From NCBI RefSeq assembly GCF_000586435.1, contig NZ_BAWH01000023.1:1-49379 (forward strand): DNA of 49,379 nucleotides. Reading direction: 5' to 3'. The stretch is from Psychrobacter sp. JCM 18901. Lineage in GTDB: Bacteria > Pseudomonadota > Gammaproteobacteria > Pseudomonadales > Moraxellaceae. The position numbers and the translations under genes are program-made. The notes under the pieces are model-generated. The model searched no databases. It was not told the DNA's origin and saw nothing but the letters and a program-made list of their open reading frames with translations. Of this stretch, positions 21,203 to 30,735 are shown piece by piece. The first letter of the stretch is position 1, and each line of letters opens with the position of its first letter.

Positions 21203-21229
21203 AAGTGGTTAGTAATAACCGCTTTTTTG
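21203..21229 (+). terminator. Intrinsic terminator after the first terD
   Basis: A 7-bp stem GTGGTTA (21205-21211) with TAACCGC (21216-21222), one G-T pair, is followed by TTTTTT. Confidence 0.7.
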
Positions 21230-21285
21230 CGGTTCATGCCTATACTAGGTAGACCTTAGCTTTACGCAACCATACAGGATGTGTC

Positions 21286-22352
21286 ATGAGACATTTTTAT
21301 TTAGACTTTATCTTTACCGCAATTGCTTTGGCAATAGCAGCATGGTGGGGATATTCACATGGCGGTATGGGTGGCATGATAGCCACTCTTTCTATTACCG
21401 CTATTTTGGCCGTCATGGAGATTTCATTATCTTTTGATAATGCGGTGGTCAATGCTTCAGTCCTTAAGGGCTGGGACGAATTTTGGAAAAAGATATTTTT
21501 AACCGTTGGTATCCTAATCGCCGTATTCGGTATGCGATTGGTCTTCCCTATTGTCATCGTCGCGGTTACTGCCGACCTTGGTATGATGGAAGTCATCAAC
21601 TTGGCTTTATATAGCCTGAAGAGTACTCAGCAAGACTGATGGCACACCATGCGGAAATCTCAGCATTTGGTGGAATTTTCCTACTATTGGTATTCTTGAA
21701 CTTTATTTTTGATGACAAAGAAGTACATTGGTTTGACTGGCTTGAGAGCCGTTTAGCCAAGCTAGGCAAAGTCGATGCCATGAGCGTATTTGTAGCGCTT
21801 ATCGTCTTGATGATTGCGGTATCGTGGGCTAATGCAGAGCAGTCAGGCGCTGTCCTAATTGCAGGTGTTTGGGGTATCTTGGTTTATCTGGGTGTACAGG
21901 TTGTATCGGGTATGCTTGAGGGCGATCTGGAAGAAGACCTAGAAAACGAAGAGAATGGTTCGGGCGCTGCGGCGACCAGTGCCATTATGAAGGGCGGTAT
22001 CATTGGTTTCTTATACTTAGAAGTCCTAGATGCTTCATTCAGTTTCGATGGCGTGATTGGCGCATTTGCAATTACCAATGACGTGATTGTTATCATGTTA
22101 GGTCTTGCGATTGGTGCGATGTTTGTACGTTCTATGACTATCTTCTTGGTAGACAAAGGCACGCTTGATGAGTTCATCTATCTTGAGCATGGCGCACATT
22201 ATGCAATCGGCGCATTGGCACTGATTATGCTATTGTCAGTGAAGTTCCATGTGCCAGAGATTATCACTGGTCTGATTGGTATTGCCTTTATTGGTTGGGC
22301 GCTGCTAGCGTCACTTCAACATCGTAAAGCTGAGAAAGCAAGCCTAAACTAA
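21286..22352 (+). CDS. DUF475/TerC-type integral membrane protein (one frameshift)
   Basis: This polytopic membrane protein of the TerC superfamily (DUF475 branch) has about nine hydrophobic segments. It has the two family motifs, MEISLSFDNAVVNASVLKGW near residue 45 and LDASFSFDGVIGAFAITNDV near 240, whose acidic residues lie in the membrane and may bind metal. An acidic loop (EGDLEEDLENEENGSG) sits between the halves. The break is near 21620: AGCCTGAAG should be AGCCCTGAAG, giving YSPEEYSARLMAHHAE. The rejoined product is 355 residues. Adjacent TerD genes suggest they act together at the membrane. Confidence 0.9.
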
Positions 22353-22391
22353 GGCGTGTTCTCAGTGTAGTCTGTATCTAGTTATACATCT

Positions 22392-22429
22392 AAGCAGGTC
22401 ATATCATCAGGTATGGCCTGCTTTTTTTG
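22392..22429 (+). terminator. Intrinsic terminator after the TerC-type gene
   Basis: A 10-bp stem GCAGGTCATA (22394-22403) with TATGGCCTGC (22412-22421), one G-T pair, is followed by seven T residues. Confidence 0.85.
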
Positions 22430-22610
22430 ACAATTTTGCCTTACTGTTTTTGCCACCCTATCAGGTCATATTGAAGCCCCAAGATATCGGAATAACCCAT
22501 AATTGAGACAATCAATGGTTAAAGTTACGTTTGCCCTGTTACTATCACCCTATCTTCGGTTAAAATCTTCGTCCTTAAATAAATTGTCGAAATAAGACCC
22601 TATAAACGAT

Positions 22611-23534
22611 ATGCAAAAAAATTCTTGATGATATTGCCGCAGAGATGGCAAGAGAAACTGACCGCGGCAAAGTAGCAGATTATATCCCGCAATTGGCTCA
22701 TGTCGACCCGAACCAGTTCGGTATAGCCGTAGCGACTCCTGATGGGCATATGTATGCAGCAGGTGATGCAAGCACTCTGTTTTCCATCCAAAGTATCTCT
22801 AAGGTATTTACCTTAACCATTGGTCTTGGCAAGCTAGGCGATACACTTTGGACACATGTCGGGCGTGAACCATCTGGCGATCCCTTTAATTCAATTGTGA
22901 TGCTCGAGCACGAGTCTGGCCGACCGCGCAACCCATTTATCAATGCTGGGGCAATCGCCGTGGTGGATGCTATTATGATGGGGCATAAACCCAAAGAAAC
23001 ACTGGGTGAAATCCTGCAGTTTGTTCACCTCATTGCAGATGATGAGTCAATTCGCTTTGATCATAAAGTAGCGGCTTCTGAGATGGCGCACAAGGACCGA
23101 AATGCCTCTCTAGCGCACTTTATGAAATCCTTTGGTCGTTTAAGACACGATGTGGATAATGTATTAGGTACGTATTTTCATCAGTGCTCAATTGCAATGA
23201 ACTGCCAACAGTTGGCCAGTGCCGGTCTTTATTTAGTGTCTAACGGAGTTGATAAGCACTCAGGAGTACGTGTAATCAATGAAAAACGAGCACGCCGTAT
23301 TAACTCATTGATGATGATGTGTGGTCATTATGATGGCTCTGGCGAATTTGCTTACCGTGTGGGCTTACCAGGCAAAAGTGGTGTTGGTGGCGGTATTTTG
23401 ACGATAGCACCTGGTAAAGGTTCTATCGCTGTCTGGTCACCAGGGCTTGATCATGTAGGTAACTCTAAGCTTGGACTAAAAGCACTAGAGCGCTTCGTAC
23501 AAAAAAAACTGGCTGGTCGGTTTTTGCAGAATAA
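22611..23534 (+). CDS. glsA: Glutaminase A (indels at both ends)
   Basis: Glutaminase hydrolyses glutamine to glutamate and ammonia in the cytoplasm. The serine-dependent active-site motif SIQSISKVF is clear, as are [15 protein letters not shown] and [11 protein letters not shown]. The open frame starts inside the gene. With six A instead of seven at 22615-22621, the frame extends to ATG 22611 ([19 protein letters not shown]), the usual family start. At the other end the A8 run at about 23501-23508 shifts the frame. Correction gives [11 protein letters not shown] or [12 protein letters not shown] and a stop at 23532-23534. The corrected length is about 307 residues, normal. It lies between ter genes. 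Confidence 0.92.
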
Positions 23535-23990
23535 GAGATACATGTATATTTATCTAAATAGGTTTTTTTATATAATGCCATGCTCTCATACTAGCTGCGA
23601 AGCATACCTAAGCCATGAGTTAGTTTATTCTAAGCCCATATAGTCAGTCGGTGCTTTTTAAAGCGATTGTTTTATCTAAGCTACCTTTGTGCTAAATCCC
23701 TTTTGTATGAAACATTACTTTTCATAACAATATCTTAACGACTATTGCTAAGTTGATTAGAAATTATCAAAGATACAGAAGTATTATGTCCCTTAGTAAG
23801 CATATAGTAAGCGCACAAAATACGCCTTGCTTAGTGAGCAAACGCTTAGTATAGTAAAACCTAATGATATGCAGGGCATAGCGTACAGGTAAGTTTTTAT
23901 TATTTGCTCTGAGGTATCAGTCACTGCACAACTTTTAGTTTATTTTTTTATCAATCAATCCACTTAACTATTAATCCAAAGGATATTTGT
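23535..23990. other. Intergenic region upstream of the second terD
   Basis: This 456-base AT-rich spacer follows the corrected glutaminase end. I see no gene, no strong hairpin and no clear promoter pair. The AAAGGA at about 23978 is the ribosome site of the next gene. Confidence 0.5.
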
Positions 23991-24565
23991 ATGGCTATTA
24001 GCTTAACAAAAGGCGGCAACGTAAACTTATCAAAAGAAGCGCCAGGTTTAACTAACATTACAGTCGGCCTAGGCTGGGATCCACGTGCACTGACGGCCAA
24101 GAGTTTGATTTAGATGCAATCGGTTTCTTGATTAACGAAGCAGGCAAAGTCCGTAACGACCAAGATTTTATCTTTTTCAATAACTTAAAATCAGACAACG
24201 GCGCTGTTGAGCATACTGGTGATAACCGTACTGGCGAAGGCGATGGCGATGATGAGAAAATCAAAATCAATCTTGCGAGCATCCCAGCTGACGTCAACAA
24301 AGTAGCTATCTGTGCAATCATCTATGAAGGCCAAGCACGTAACCAAAACTTCGGTCAAGTTGGTGATGCTTATATCCGCGTCGTAAACGACAATGGCGAA
24401 TCTGAAATCGCTCGTTACGACTTATCAGAAGATGGCAGCACTGAAACAGCGATGATTTTTGGTGAATTATATCGTCACAGCGGTGATTGGAAATTCCGTG
24501 CGGTTGGTCAAGGCTTCAGCGGTGGTCTTGGACCATTAGCAGCCTCTTATGGCGTAAATGTTTAG
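23991..24565 (+). CDS. terD: TerD-family calcium-binding stress protein (paralogue 2, one frameshift)
   Basis: This is a second single-domain TerD. The start [20 protein letters not shown] at ATG 23991 is preceded by AAAGGA. The calcium motifs are [11 protein letters not shown] and [16 protein letters not shown], and the end is [25 protein letters not shown]. The frame breaks near 24094: GTGCACTGAC should be GTGCAACTGAC, giving [14 protein letters not shown]. The corrected length is about 191 residues. Its likely operon partners are the AIM24-like and third TerD genes downstream. Confidence 0.93.
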
Positions 24566-24629
24566 CGTTAAAATTAACATAAACGTTTAGCAAGCAATTA
24601 TCATAATCAGACGTTTGGTTATGATCTAA

Positions 24630-24675
24630 TAAGCCATCAAGTGTGCCCCTTTAACGCATTTGATGGCTTTGATTT
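24630..24675 (+). terminator. Possible terminator or attenuator after the second terD
   Basis: AGCCATCAA (24632-24640) pairs with TTGATGGCT (24660-24668) around a 19-base loop, followed by TTGATTTT. The interrupted T run makes termination partial at best. Confidence 0.45.
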
Positions 24676-24768
24676 TAATTGGCTTATGATTAAAGTTTAT
24701 AGAGAAAAAAAGCAAAGGCACACATTAAGAGCATTTAACAAAGATATTAGAATAAGGATTTGCAAGCC

Positions 24769-25524
24769 ATGGCCGCAACATTCAGTTTAATCGGTACTAT
24801 TGAACCTTTTTTTGCATTGTAATCTTAAAAAAAGGCGATTCAATTTATTGTGAAGCCAATGCAATGGTGATGATGGAGTCCAATCTTGAGCTAAAAGGTA
24901 AGCTACAAGGTGGCCTGATGCAGTCACTGATGCGCCGCTTTGCAAACGATGAATCGTTGTTTCAACAGCAGATTGAAGCGGTTAATGGTGAGGGCGACTG
25001 TTTGCTTGCGCCCACGCTCGATGGTGATATGCAAATCATAGAAGTTGGCAAGCAGCAGTATACATTGAGTGATGGTGCGTTTGTCGCGGCTCAAACTGGC
25101 GTCGATATCAGAGCCAATATTCAGCGCAATTTAGGCGGTGCAGTATTCGGTGATACAGGCGGCTTTATGGTGATGCAGACTCAAGGCCAAGGTCAAGTCG
25201 TGGTATCTGGTTTTGGCTCGTTGTTTGAGATTGATGTCACACCAGACAAAGACGTCATTATTGATAACGGTCATGTGGTCTGCTGGGACTCGAATCTTGA
25301 ATACAAGTTGTCAGTTTCGACCAGTAAGAAAAAAAGGCATCATGAGCAATATTATCAACTCTGTTACTAGTGGCGAAGGTATGGTTCTGAACTTCTCCGG
25401 AAGTGGCAAAGTCATTATTTGTTCACGCAATCGTGACAGTTATCAAGGTTGGATACAAAGCGTCCTAGGTAGTAGCTCAGGCGGACGTGGCGGCGGTGGT
25501 GGCTTTTTAGACAATATCTTATAA
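24769..25524 (+). CDS. AIM24/TIGR00266-family protein (three frameshifts)
   Basis: This is a double-psi-like beta protein of the AIM24 family, often encoded beside terD genes; its biochemical role is unknown. From ATG 24769 the corrected start is MAATFSLIGTIEPFLHCNL followed by KKGDSIYCEANAMVMME. Later parts include RANIQRNLGGAVFGDTGGF, VVVSGFGSLFEIDV and VICSRNRDSYQGWIQSVLG. The C-terminus is a Gly-rich tail (SSSGGRGGGGGFLDNIL). Breaks: a T7 run near 24811, an A7 run near 24830 and an A7 run near 25332, each corrected by six. Total length is about 250 residues. Confidence 0.85.
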
Positions 25525-25600
25525 CACCTTTCGCAATTTATAATACTTTTTAGCGTTATTTTTCAACGGTTTTACCCACAATTATTATAAGGATACTCAC

Positions 25601-26208
25601 ATGGCAGTTAGTCTTCAAAAAGGTCAAAAAATCTCCCTAGCAAAGAGGCTGGTGGCGAGCTGACTCAAGTTAAACTAGGTCTAGGCTGGGATGTTGCGCA
25701 AGGGCCACAAGATAAAAAAGGTGGCTTCTTAGGAAAATTATTCGGCGGTGGTTCTGGTGGCGACTCTATCGACTTAGATGCTTCATGCATTATGTTCGAT
25801 GCTAACAAACAAGCGGTCGATGCCATTTGGTTCAGTCAGCTAAAATCGAAAGACGGCAGTATCGTGCATACTGGTGATAACCGTACTGGCGACGGTGATG
25901 GCGATGATGAAGTCATCAATGTCGATCTCTCAAGAGTACCTGCCAATGTGGTTTCATTGGTATTTACGGTCAATAGCTTTACTGGTCAAACATTTGAGAC
26001 CGTAGAAAATGCGTTTTGCCGTATCGTTAATGCCAATAACAATAGCGAAGTAGCACGTTATAACTTGTCTGCCCAAGGTGGACATACAGCGATGGTAATG
26101 GCAAAGGTTTATCGTCATAACAATGAATGGAAAATGCATGCGATTGGCGAGACAGCTTCTGGCCGTACTTTCCACGACTTAATGCCTGCTATCACACCGC
26201 ATGCATAA
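25601..26208 (+). CDS. TerD-family protein with Gly-rich insertion (paralogue 3, one frameshift)
   Basis: This is a third TerD-domain protein of about 202 residues. It starts MAVSLQKGQKISLAKEAGG at ATG 25601. It carries an insertion, DKKGGFLGKLFGGGSGGDS, between the first strand (GLGWDV) and the IDLDAS motif, and keeps the calcium site [15 protein letters not shown]. The C-terminus diverges (WKMHAIGETASGRTFHDLMP). The break is near 25645: GCAAAGAGG should be GCAAAAGAGG. It is likely co-transcribed with the AIM24-like gene. A strong bidirectional terminator follows. Confidence 0.9.
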
Positions 26209-26260
26209 TTGACTTGAGACTTAACTGGATTATTACCAATCTAGTTAAATAGTTTATTTC

Positions 26261-26305
26261 AAAAAAAGAGCGGCCCATCTATCAATAGTTGGGCCGCTCT
26301 TTTAT
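26261..26305. terminator. Bidirectional intrinsic terminator
   Basis: A 14-bp perfect stem, AAAAGAGCGGCCCA (26264-26277) with TGGGCCGCTCTTTT (26290-26303), lies between the converging third TerD gene and terA. Confidence 0.9.
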
Positions 26306-26329
26306 GCTTGTTATCTATAGTTAAGAATA

Positions 26330-27609
26330 CTATTTACGTCCACGCTTCCAGCTAAAGCCCCAATTAAACGCTTTGTCCATTTCTTGGTGACCTTTGAAGT
26401 ATTGGTTGATACGCTCAACATTGATACTGCCTTGTTGATTGACTAAACGGGCAATGGCACACATGGGTAGATTACCTGCACCTTCGGTCAAACGTGTCTC
26501 AATCGGTGATTGATCGGGTACATGGATAGTCACAACCCCATCGGTTTTTTCCCAGTTGGGCGCGCTTCATAAATAAACGCAAAGATAAACACCTCTTCAA
26601 TCTGTGACCATTGCTGACCGTTAATATCTAGCCATTCACCGCCGCTTACCTGCCCCGTTCTATCATCCGCACGTAGGCAAACATAAGGCGCTGATTGTAA
26701 ACTACCAAAACGATTACCCAACGCTTGAATAAGGGTTTTTTTCACCATTTTTTAGATGAATCATAGCGCCGACATCTAGATCGATACCGCTTGATTGATG
26801 CTGCTTAAACAGATCTCCCAGTATGCCTTTCTTGGGCGCGGCTTTATCACTTTGCGGGCGTTGGTTCCAATCTAAATTGACCGAAATTTTTCCAAAATCA
26901 TCACGTTTTTTTAAGATTGATGCTAGATTGGTTTTTAGTTAATGTTATTTTACTAAGATTAATCGAAGGATTGGTAGGAATCGGTGGTGGGTTGTTAGTT
27001 TGAGACGTGCTGCCTGCTTTTTGCGTATTGATTGGTCGCTGAGTGTTGATAGGTTGAGGCTGGCTTGGTGCAGGGTTATGATTTTGGGCAGGCGCGTCAT
27101 CAGCGATTTCCACACCGAAATGCTCAGACAAAGGTTTTAACCCTCCCTCAAATCCTTGGGCGATAAAACGAAATTTCCAGTTTCCTTGTCTGCGATAGCA
27201 TTCAGCCAATATAATGGCTTTTTCATTACGTCCAGCGCTACTCAGCTGACAGGTCATCAGCACTTGACTGCCCTGTAATACTTGAATATCCACATCGCCA
27301 ACTTGCGATAGTGTTTGCGCACTAGAGAACGCTAGGGCAATTTTCTCAATACTTGCAGGCTGTGCAGACAAATTAATATCAAAAAAACCCATCACTGTCA
27401 TGACCGCGAAAGCTAAGGCTACCATCATCGCTACGTGTCTGACCATAAAATATCATGTCTCCATCACCGCGTACTTTGCCGTCATTAGTCAGGCGATAAG
27501 CGGCACAATCAATGGCGTTTTGGCTTAAAATACGAATGCTAATATTGTCAGTCGGTAGTGGCGCATTGGCACCTGCAATTAGTTTTTGAGGTTGGTTTTG
27601 ACTCATCAT
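26330..27609 (-). CDS. terA: TerA-like protein with two TerD-type domains (four frameshifts)
   Basis: This gene reads in four pieces that rejoin into a protein of about 425 residues. The N-terminal TerD-like domain has VRGDGDMIFYGQTRSDDGSL and WKFRFIAQGFEGGLKPL. A Pro/Gln/Asn/Thr-rich linker of about 50 residues follows. The C-terminal domain has SVNLDWNQRP, GIDLDVGAMIHL, ALGNRFGS, LRADDRTGQVSGGEWL and IFAFIYEARPNW, and ends WGFSWKRGRK. This layout matches TerA. Breaks: T7 near 27385, A7 near 26912, A7 near 26744 (all minus-strand sense, six expected) and CCAACTGG near 26556 (CCAAACTGG expected). The gene is transcribed against its TerD neighbours. Confidence 0.88.
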
Positions 27610-27892
27610 ACGTCCTTTAGATTATTTATTATGCTGTTGTCATTTTCATGCTGACTGTCATCATATAGTAGCATGGATATTATGAATTTTTTTGAACCAG
27701 ACAATCGCGATATAAGCGATAAAGTTATCCTTACAAATCCTTATGACTATTTTATTAGAGGCGTTTATAACGCATATCATTTGTATATAATATGTCCTAT
27801 TAAACCGTATACCTTTGCTACTACTACTAGATTTACAGTAGCAATATTGACTTGCCCACTCCCCTACACCTAATGATAACGCTGAGAGAATT

Positions 27893-29032
27893 ATGAATAA
27901 TCTTGCTGACAATAGTAACCCTTCAATACCAGTAGCGGCGTGGTTAGCTGAAGGTCAATCTAGCCAGCGTGATATGTTGGAGAGCTTACAAAGTCTAAAG
28001 AGCAAATCAAACAACACTTTTCAAGTTATTGCCTCACACCGTCATGATAGACCTGAAATTTTTGAATTCGCCGATATGGTTTATCGCGAGCCATCTGACT
28101 CGATTGTAGATACTGATACCCAAATGACTAGCGAACCTGCTATACCACGCTGGCAGTTCGTATTGGATCAAGCTCAAAAGCATAACGTAAAAGTGCTGCT
28201 GACTGGACGCAATGGTATCGATTATGAAATGCATCGTGAGAAATTTGACGCTGTTGGTATTCGCTTATTGACGGGCGCAACCAGCGTAGCGGCACTAGAG
28301 TCAATCGATGATAAATTTGCTTTTATGCAGCATTGCCACACTCATAATATTCCAGTGGCAGACGCATGGCGTTTTGACAATACTACTGAGCTTGAGGCTT
28401 TATTAGCTGAGCATGGTGACCAACCTCTATGTGTGAAACCTGTCGTCGGTATTTTCGCACAAGGGTTTTGGCGATTAGATACGGGTAAGGAATATGGCGA
28501 GCAGTACGATAGCTTTGAGCACTTATATTTCACTGAAGAGAAAAAAATCAATACAGCCCAGTTTGTAAGTGCCTATACTAACAGTCAAATGGTACACGAG
28601 CGCCCTGTTCCAATGCTGCTCATGCCTTATCTATCAGGGCAAGAATACTCTATCGATGTGGTCTGCGAATATGGCGAAGTCCTAGCTGCTGTCACTCGTC
28701 ATAAAACAGGAAAAATACAACATGTTGGTTATGAGCAGTCTGTCATGGATGTCGTAATCCCACTGATTAGGGCTTTTGGCTGTGATGGTATCGTCAGTGT
28801 ACAAACCAAAGCTGATGATAGCGGTCAGCACCGTGTCCTTGAGATTAATAGCCGCCCATCAGGTGGTATTGGTTATACTTCTCATAGTGGGATTGATTTG
28901 ACGCAAGTCGGATTTTCTTACTGGTTGGGGCTATCAGAGAGATCTAACTTAGAGACCAATATTCAGCATATTGAACCATGCCAAGTACGCTCTATTATGA
29001 TGAGTGTCAAAATTGAAAAGGATGATGAATAA
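27893..29032 (+). CDS. ATP-grasp ligase of the ter biosynthetic module
   Basis: The 379-residue protein is intact. It has a CarB-like ATP-grasp fold: a PLCVKPVVG lysine-containing loop near residue 180, YLSGQEYSIDVVCEYGEV near 245, and the metal-binding end RVLEINSRPSGGIGYT near 320. ATP-grasp enzymes join a carboxylate to an amine or thiol through an acyl phosphate. In ter neighbourhoods this gene accompanies PRTase, HAD and HpcH-like genes, which together are thought to build an unknown nucleoside-like compound. The substrate is unknown. Divergent from terA, with 283 bases between them. A bidirectional terminator follows. Confidence 0.85.
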   Translation: MNNLADNSNPSIPVAAWLAEGQSSQRDMLESLQSLKSKSNNTFQVIASHRHDRPEIFEFADMVYREPSDSIVDTDTQMTSEPAIPRWQFVLDQAQKHNVKVLLTGRNGIDYEMHREKFDAVGIRLLTGATSVAALESIDDKFAFMQHCHTHNIPVADAWRFDNTTELEALLAEHGDQPLCVKPVVGIFAQGFWRLDTGKEYGEQYDSFEHLYFTEEKKINTAQFVSAYTNSQMVHERPVPMLLMPYLSGQEYSIDVVCEYGEVLAAVTRHKTGKIQHVGYEQSVMDVVIPLIRAFGCDGIVSVQTKADDSGQHRVLEINSRPSGGIGYTSHSGIDLTQVGFSYWLGLSERSNLETNIQHIEPCQVRSIMMSVKIEKDDE

Positions 29033-29080
29033 ATAGTCTGCTAAGCATGCACGTGGTTAGCAGATGATTTGAACAGACAC

Positions 29081-29119
29081 AAAAAAAGGTTTTTAGATTA
29101 ATATCTAAAAACTTTTTTA
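29081..29119. terminator. Bidirectional intrinsic terminator
   Basis: A 10-bp stem GTTTTTAGAT (29089-29098) with ATCTAAAAAC (29103-29112), loop TAAT, has A and T runs on its two sides. It separates the ATP-grasp gene from the converging MHYT gene. Confidence 0.8.
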
Positions 29120-29162
29120 TGTCTGGTCATTCTTGAAAAGTATTAAAAATGAACGTTTAAAA

Positions 29163-29903
29163 TTACTCGCCAAATGCTAGTGTCGCTTGCTTAGGTGCAT
29201 TTTTAGAAGCAATGACCCATAGTAAGCTCAATACGATTGCTGAACCGATGAAGATCATAATTGATGAAGAGATGGCACCTGCATGCGTATAATCCATAGA
29301 CATCGAGTGATCAGTCATCGTCATTTCCATCGCGGCTATACCAGTGTAATGCATACCACAAACAGCAAGACCCATGATGAAGGCACTACCAAAACGCTGT
29401 AATGTACCACGTAGATTGAATGCCAACCATAGCGCAGCAATAGCGGCTGCAATAGCAATTGCAATCGATAAGATAAGCAGCGGTATATTATATGACATGG
29501 TAGCGTCCATCTGCATAGAGGCCATACCGGTATAATGCATGGCTGCAACACCTAGCCCAGTAAGTACGCCGCCACCGATTAACTTAGCAACGCTTGGTTC
29601 ACCGCGACCTACGATGACAATACCGACTGCAACGAAACAAATCGCGAGTAGCATTGAGACAATTGTCAGACCCAAGTCATAAGTCACAGGCATCTTCATA
29701 TCTACTGCCATCATACCGATATAATGCATAGACCAAATCGCACCACCGATAGCAATCGATGATAACGCTACCCAAAAATACAAATCTGTTCCTGGCTTAG
29801 CAGAAGGTACTCGAATGGCAAGGTTTAAGCCAACATAAGAACCAAATACTGCAATGGCGTATGAGACCAACACCAAAAGTAAGTTATATTCAACTTCCAT
29901 CAT
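29163..29903 (-). CDS. MHYT-domain integral membrane sensor
   Basis: This 246-residue protein has seven predicted membrane helices. It carries three copies of the MHYT signature: MHYIGM at residues 59-64, MHYTGM at 121 and MHYTGI at 183, each followed by a Met-rich stretch. MHYT domains are proposed to bind copper and to sense oxygen, CO or NO. Most known members carry a GGDEF, EAL or kinase output domain; this one has none, so it would need a partner. The next genes on the same strand encode a V4R-like and an ACT-like protein, which are candidate partners. Confidence 0.9.
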   Translation of the reverse strand: MMEVEYNLLLVLVSYAIAVFGSYVGLNLAIRVPSAKPGTDLYFWVALSSIAIGGAIWSMHYIGMMAVDMKMPVTYDLGLTIVSMLLAICFVAVGIVIVGRGEPSVAKLIGGGVLTGLGVAAMHYTGMASMQMDATMSYNIPLLILSIAIAIAAAIAALWLAFNLRGTLQRFGSAFIMGLAVCGMHYTGIAAMEMTMTDHSMSMDYTHAGAISSSIMIFIGSAIVLSLLWVIASKNAPKQATLAFGE

Positions 29904-30025
29904 TTTTTTGCCTTTTATCTATCATAAGAATTGAGTCAAATAACGTTACTTTTATTGCAACATGGTGCGTCATTCGCTCGTTGATTTTTTTGCATAGACA
30001 TGAAATTATCTACACGCAGTTTTTC

Positions 30026-30457
30026 TTACCCAATGGTAAATTCACAAATATTGGTACTGCCTGCGCCGCAGTTAGTCTCTTCAACTTGAACCACATCTAT
30101 AGCAGGGTTGCTTGCCAAAAAGCCTTCTATATAGCCCACAATAAAATGGCATCCTGAGTGAGTATGATCTGACGACTTACAGAATGGACATTTGATTAAA
30201 TAGATCACATTATTCTTTGCTTTAACTTTAGACAGACCTTTTAGTGCTGGTACAAGCTCACGAGTGATCGTAGTAGGCATCTTTAGTGGACTACCAAGTG
30301 AATAATCACGTTGGTAAATACCGCCGCCAACCTTGCGACCCAACTCCTGCAATGCAGTCACACGTCGCTCAATAGGTAAACTATCCTCATACTGGCTGAC
30401 AATATCTGCTATTTTAGGGTAATAAGCACCAATGGCTGATAAGACGCTTTTTTTCAT
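30026..30457 (-). CDS. V4R-like small-molecule-binding protein
   Basis: This 143-residue soluble protein has a C-terminal half with the pattern of V4R (4-vinyl reductase/XylR-N-like) domains: CPFCKSS, then SGCHFIVGYIEGFLA, then VEETNCGAGSTNICEFTI. In this family the conserved Cys/His residues bind a metal close to a small-molecule pocket. I infer a sensory or metal-binding role; the ligand is unknown. Its ATG overlaps the stop of the upstream gene as ATGA, so the two are translationally coupled. The family assignment rests on pattern recognition only. Confidence 0.65.
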   Translation of the reverse strand: MKKSVLSAIGAYYPKIADIVSQYEDSLPIERRVTALQELGRKVGGGIYQRDYSLGSPLKMPTTITRELVPALKGLSKVKAKNNVIYLIKCPFCKSSDHTHSGCHFIVGYIEGFLASNPAIDVVQVEETNCGAGSTNICEFTIG

Positions 30458-30735
30458 CTAATGTCTTTTTTTGCAGGGGCAGCTGACGAGCCACCCTCTT
30501 CTTCTATTTCTAGATTAAAAAGCGTACAACCTTCAATTGAAGATAAATCCTCGATTAGATCTTCCTGCGTTTTAGAGCCCAGGCTTCTTGCGATCACATG
30601 AATGATATTACCACCATTCTCTGAAGGTTCTTGCTTTTGGGAGACTAGCTGATAACCTGCTTTGATAAGCGGCGAAATAACATTGACCAGACGAATACGT
30701 TCAGAAGACGTTTCTAATGCACAAGAGAATTTCAC
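30454..30735 (-). CDS. Small ACT-like protein of unknown function
   Basis: This 93-residue cytoplasmic protein has an alternating strand/helix pattern compatible with an ACT-like or ferredoxin-like fold (MKFSCALETSSERIRLVNVI, then IIHVIARSLG, then CTLFNLEIEEEGG) and a Ser/Ala/Lys tail. ACT domains bind small ligands or mediate assembly. I do not recognise the exact family. Start support is AAAAGGAG just upstream. It is the first gene of the minus-strand set with the V4R-like and MHYT genes. Confidence 0.55.
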   Translation of the reverse strand: MKFSCALETSSERIRLVNVISPLIKAGYQLVSQKQEPSENGGNIIHVIARSLGSKTQEDLIEDLSSIEGCTLFNLEIEEEGGSSAAPAKKDIR

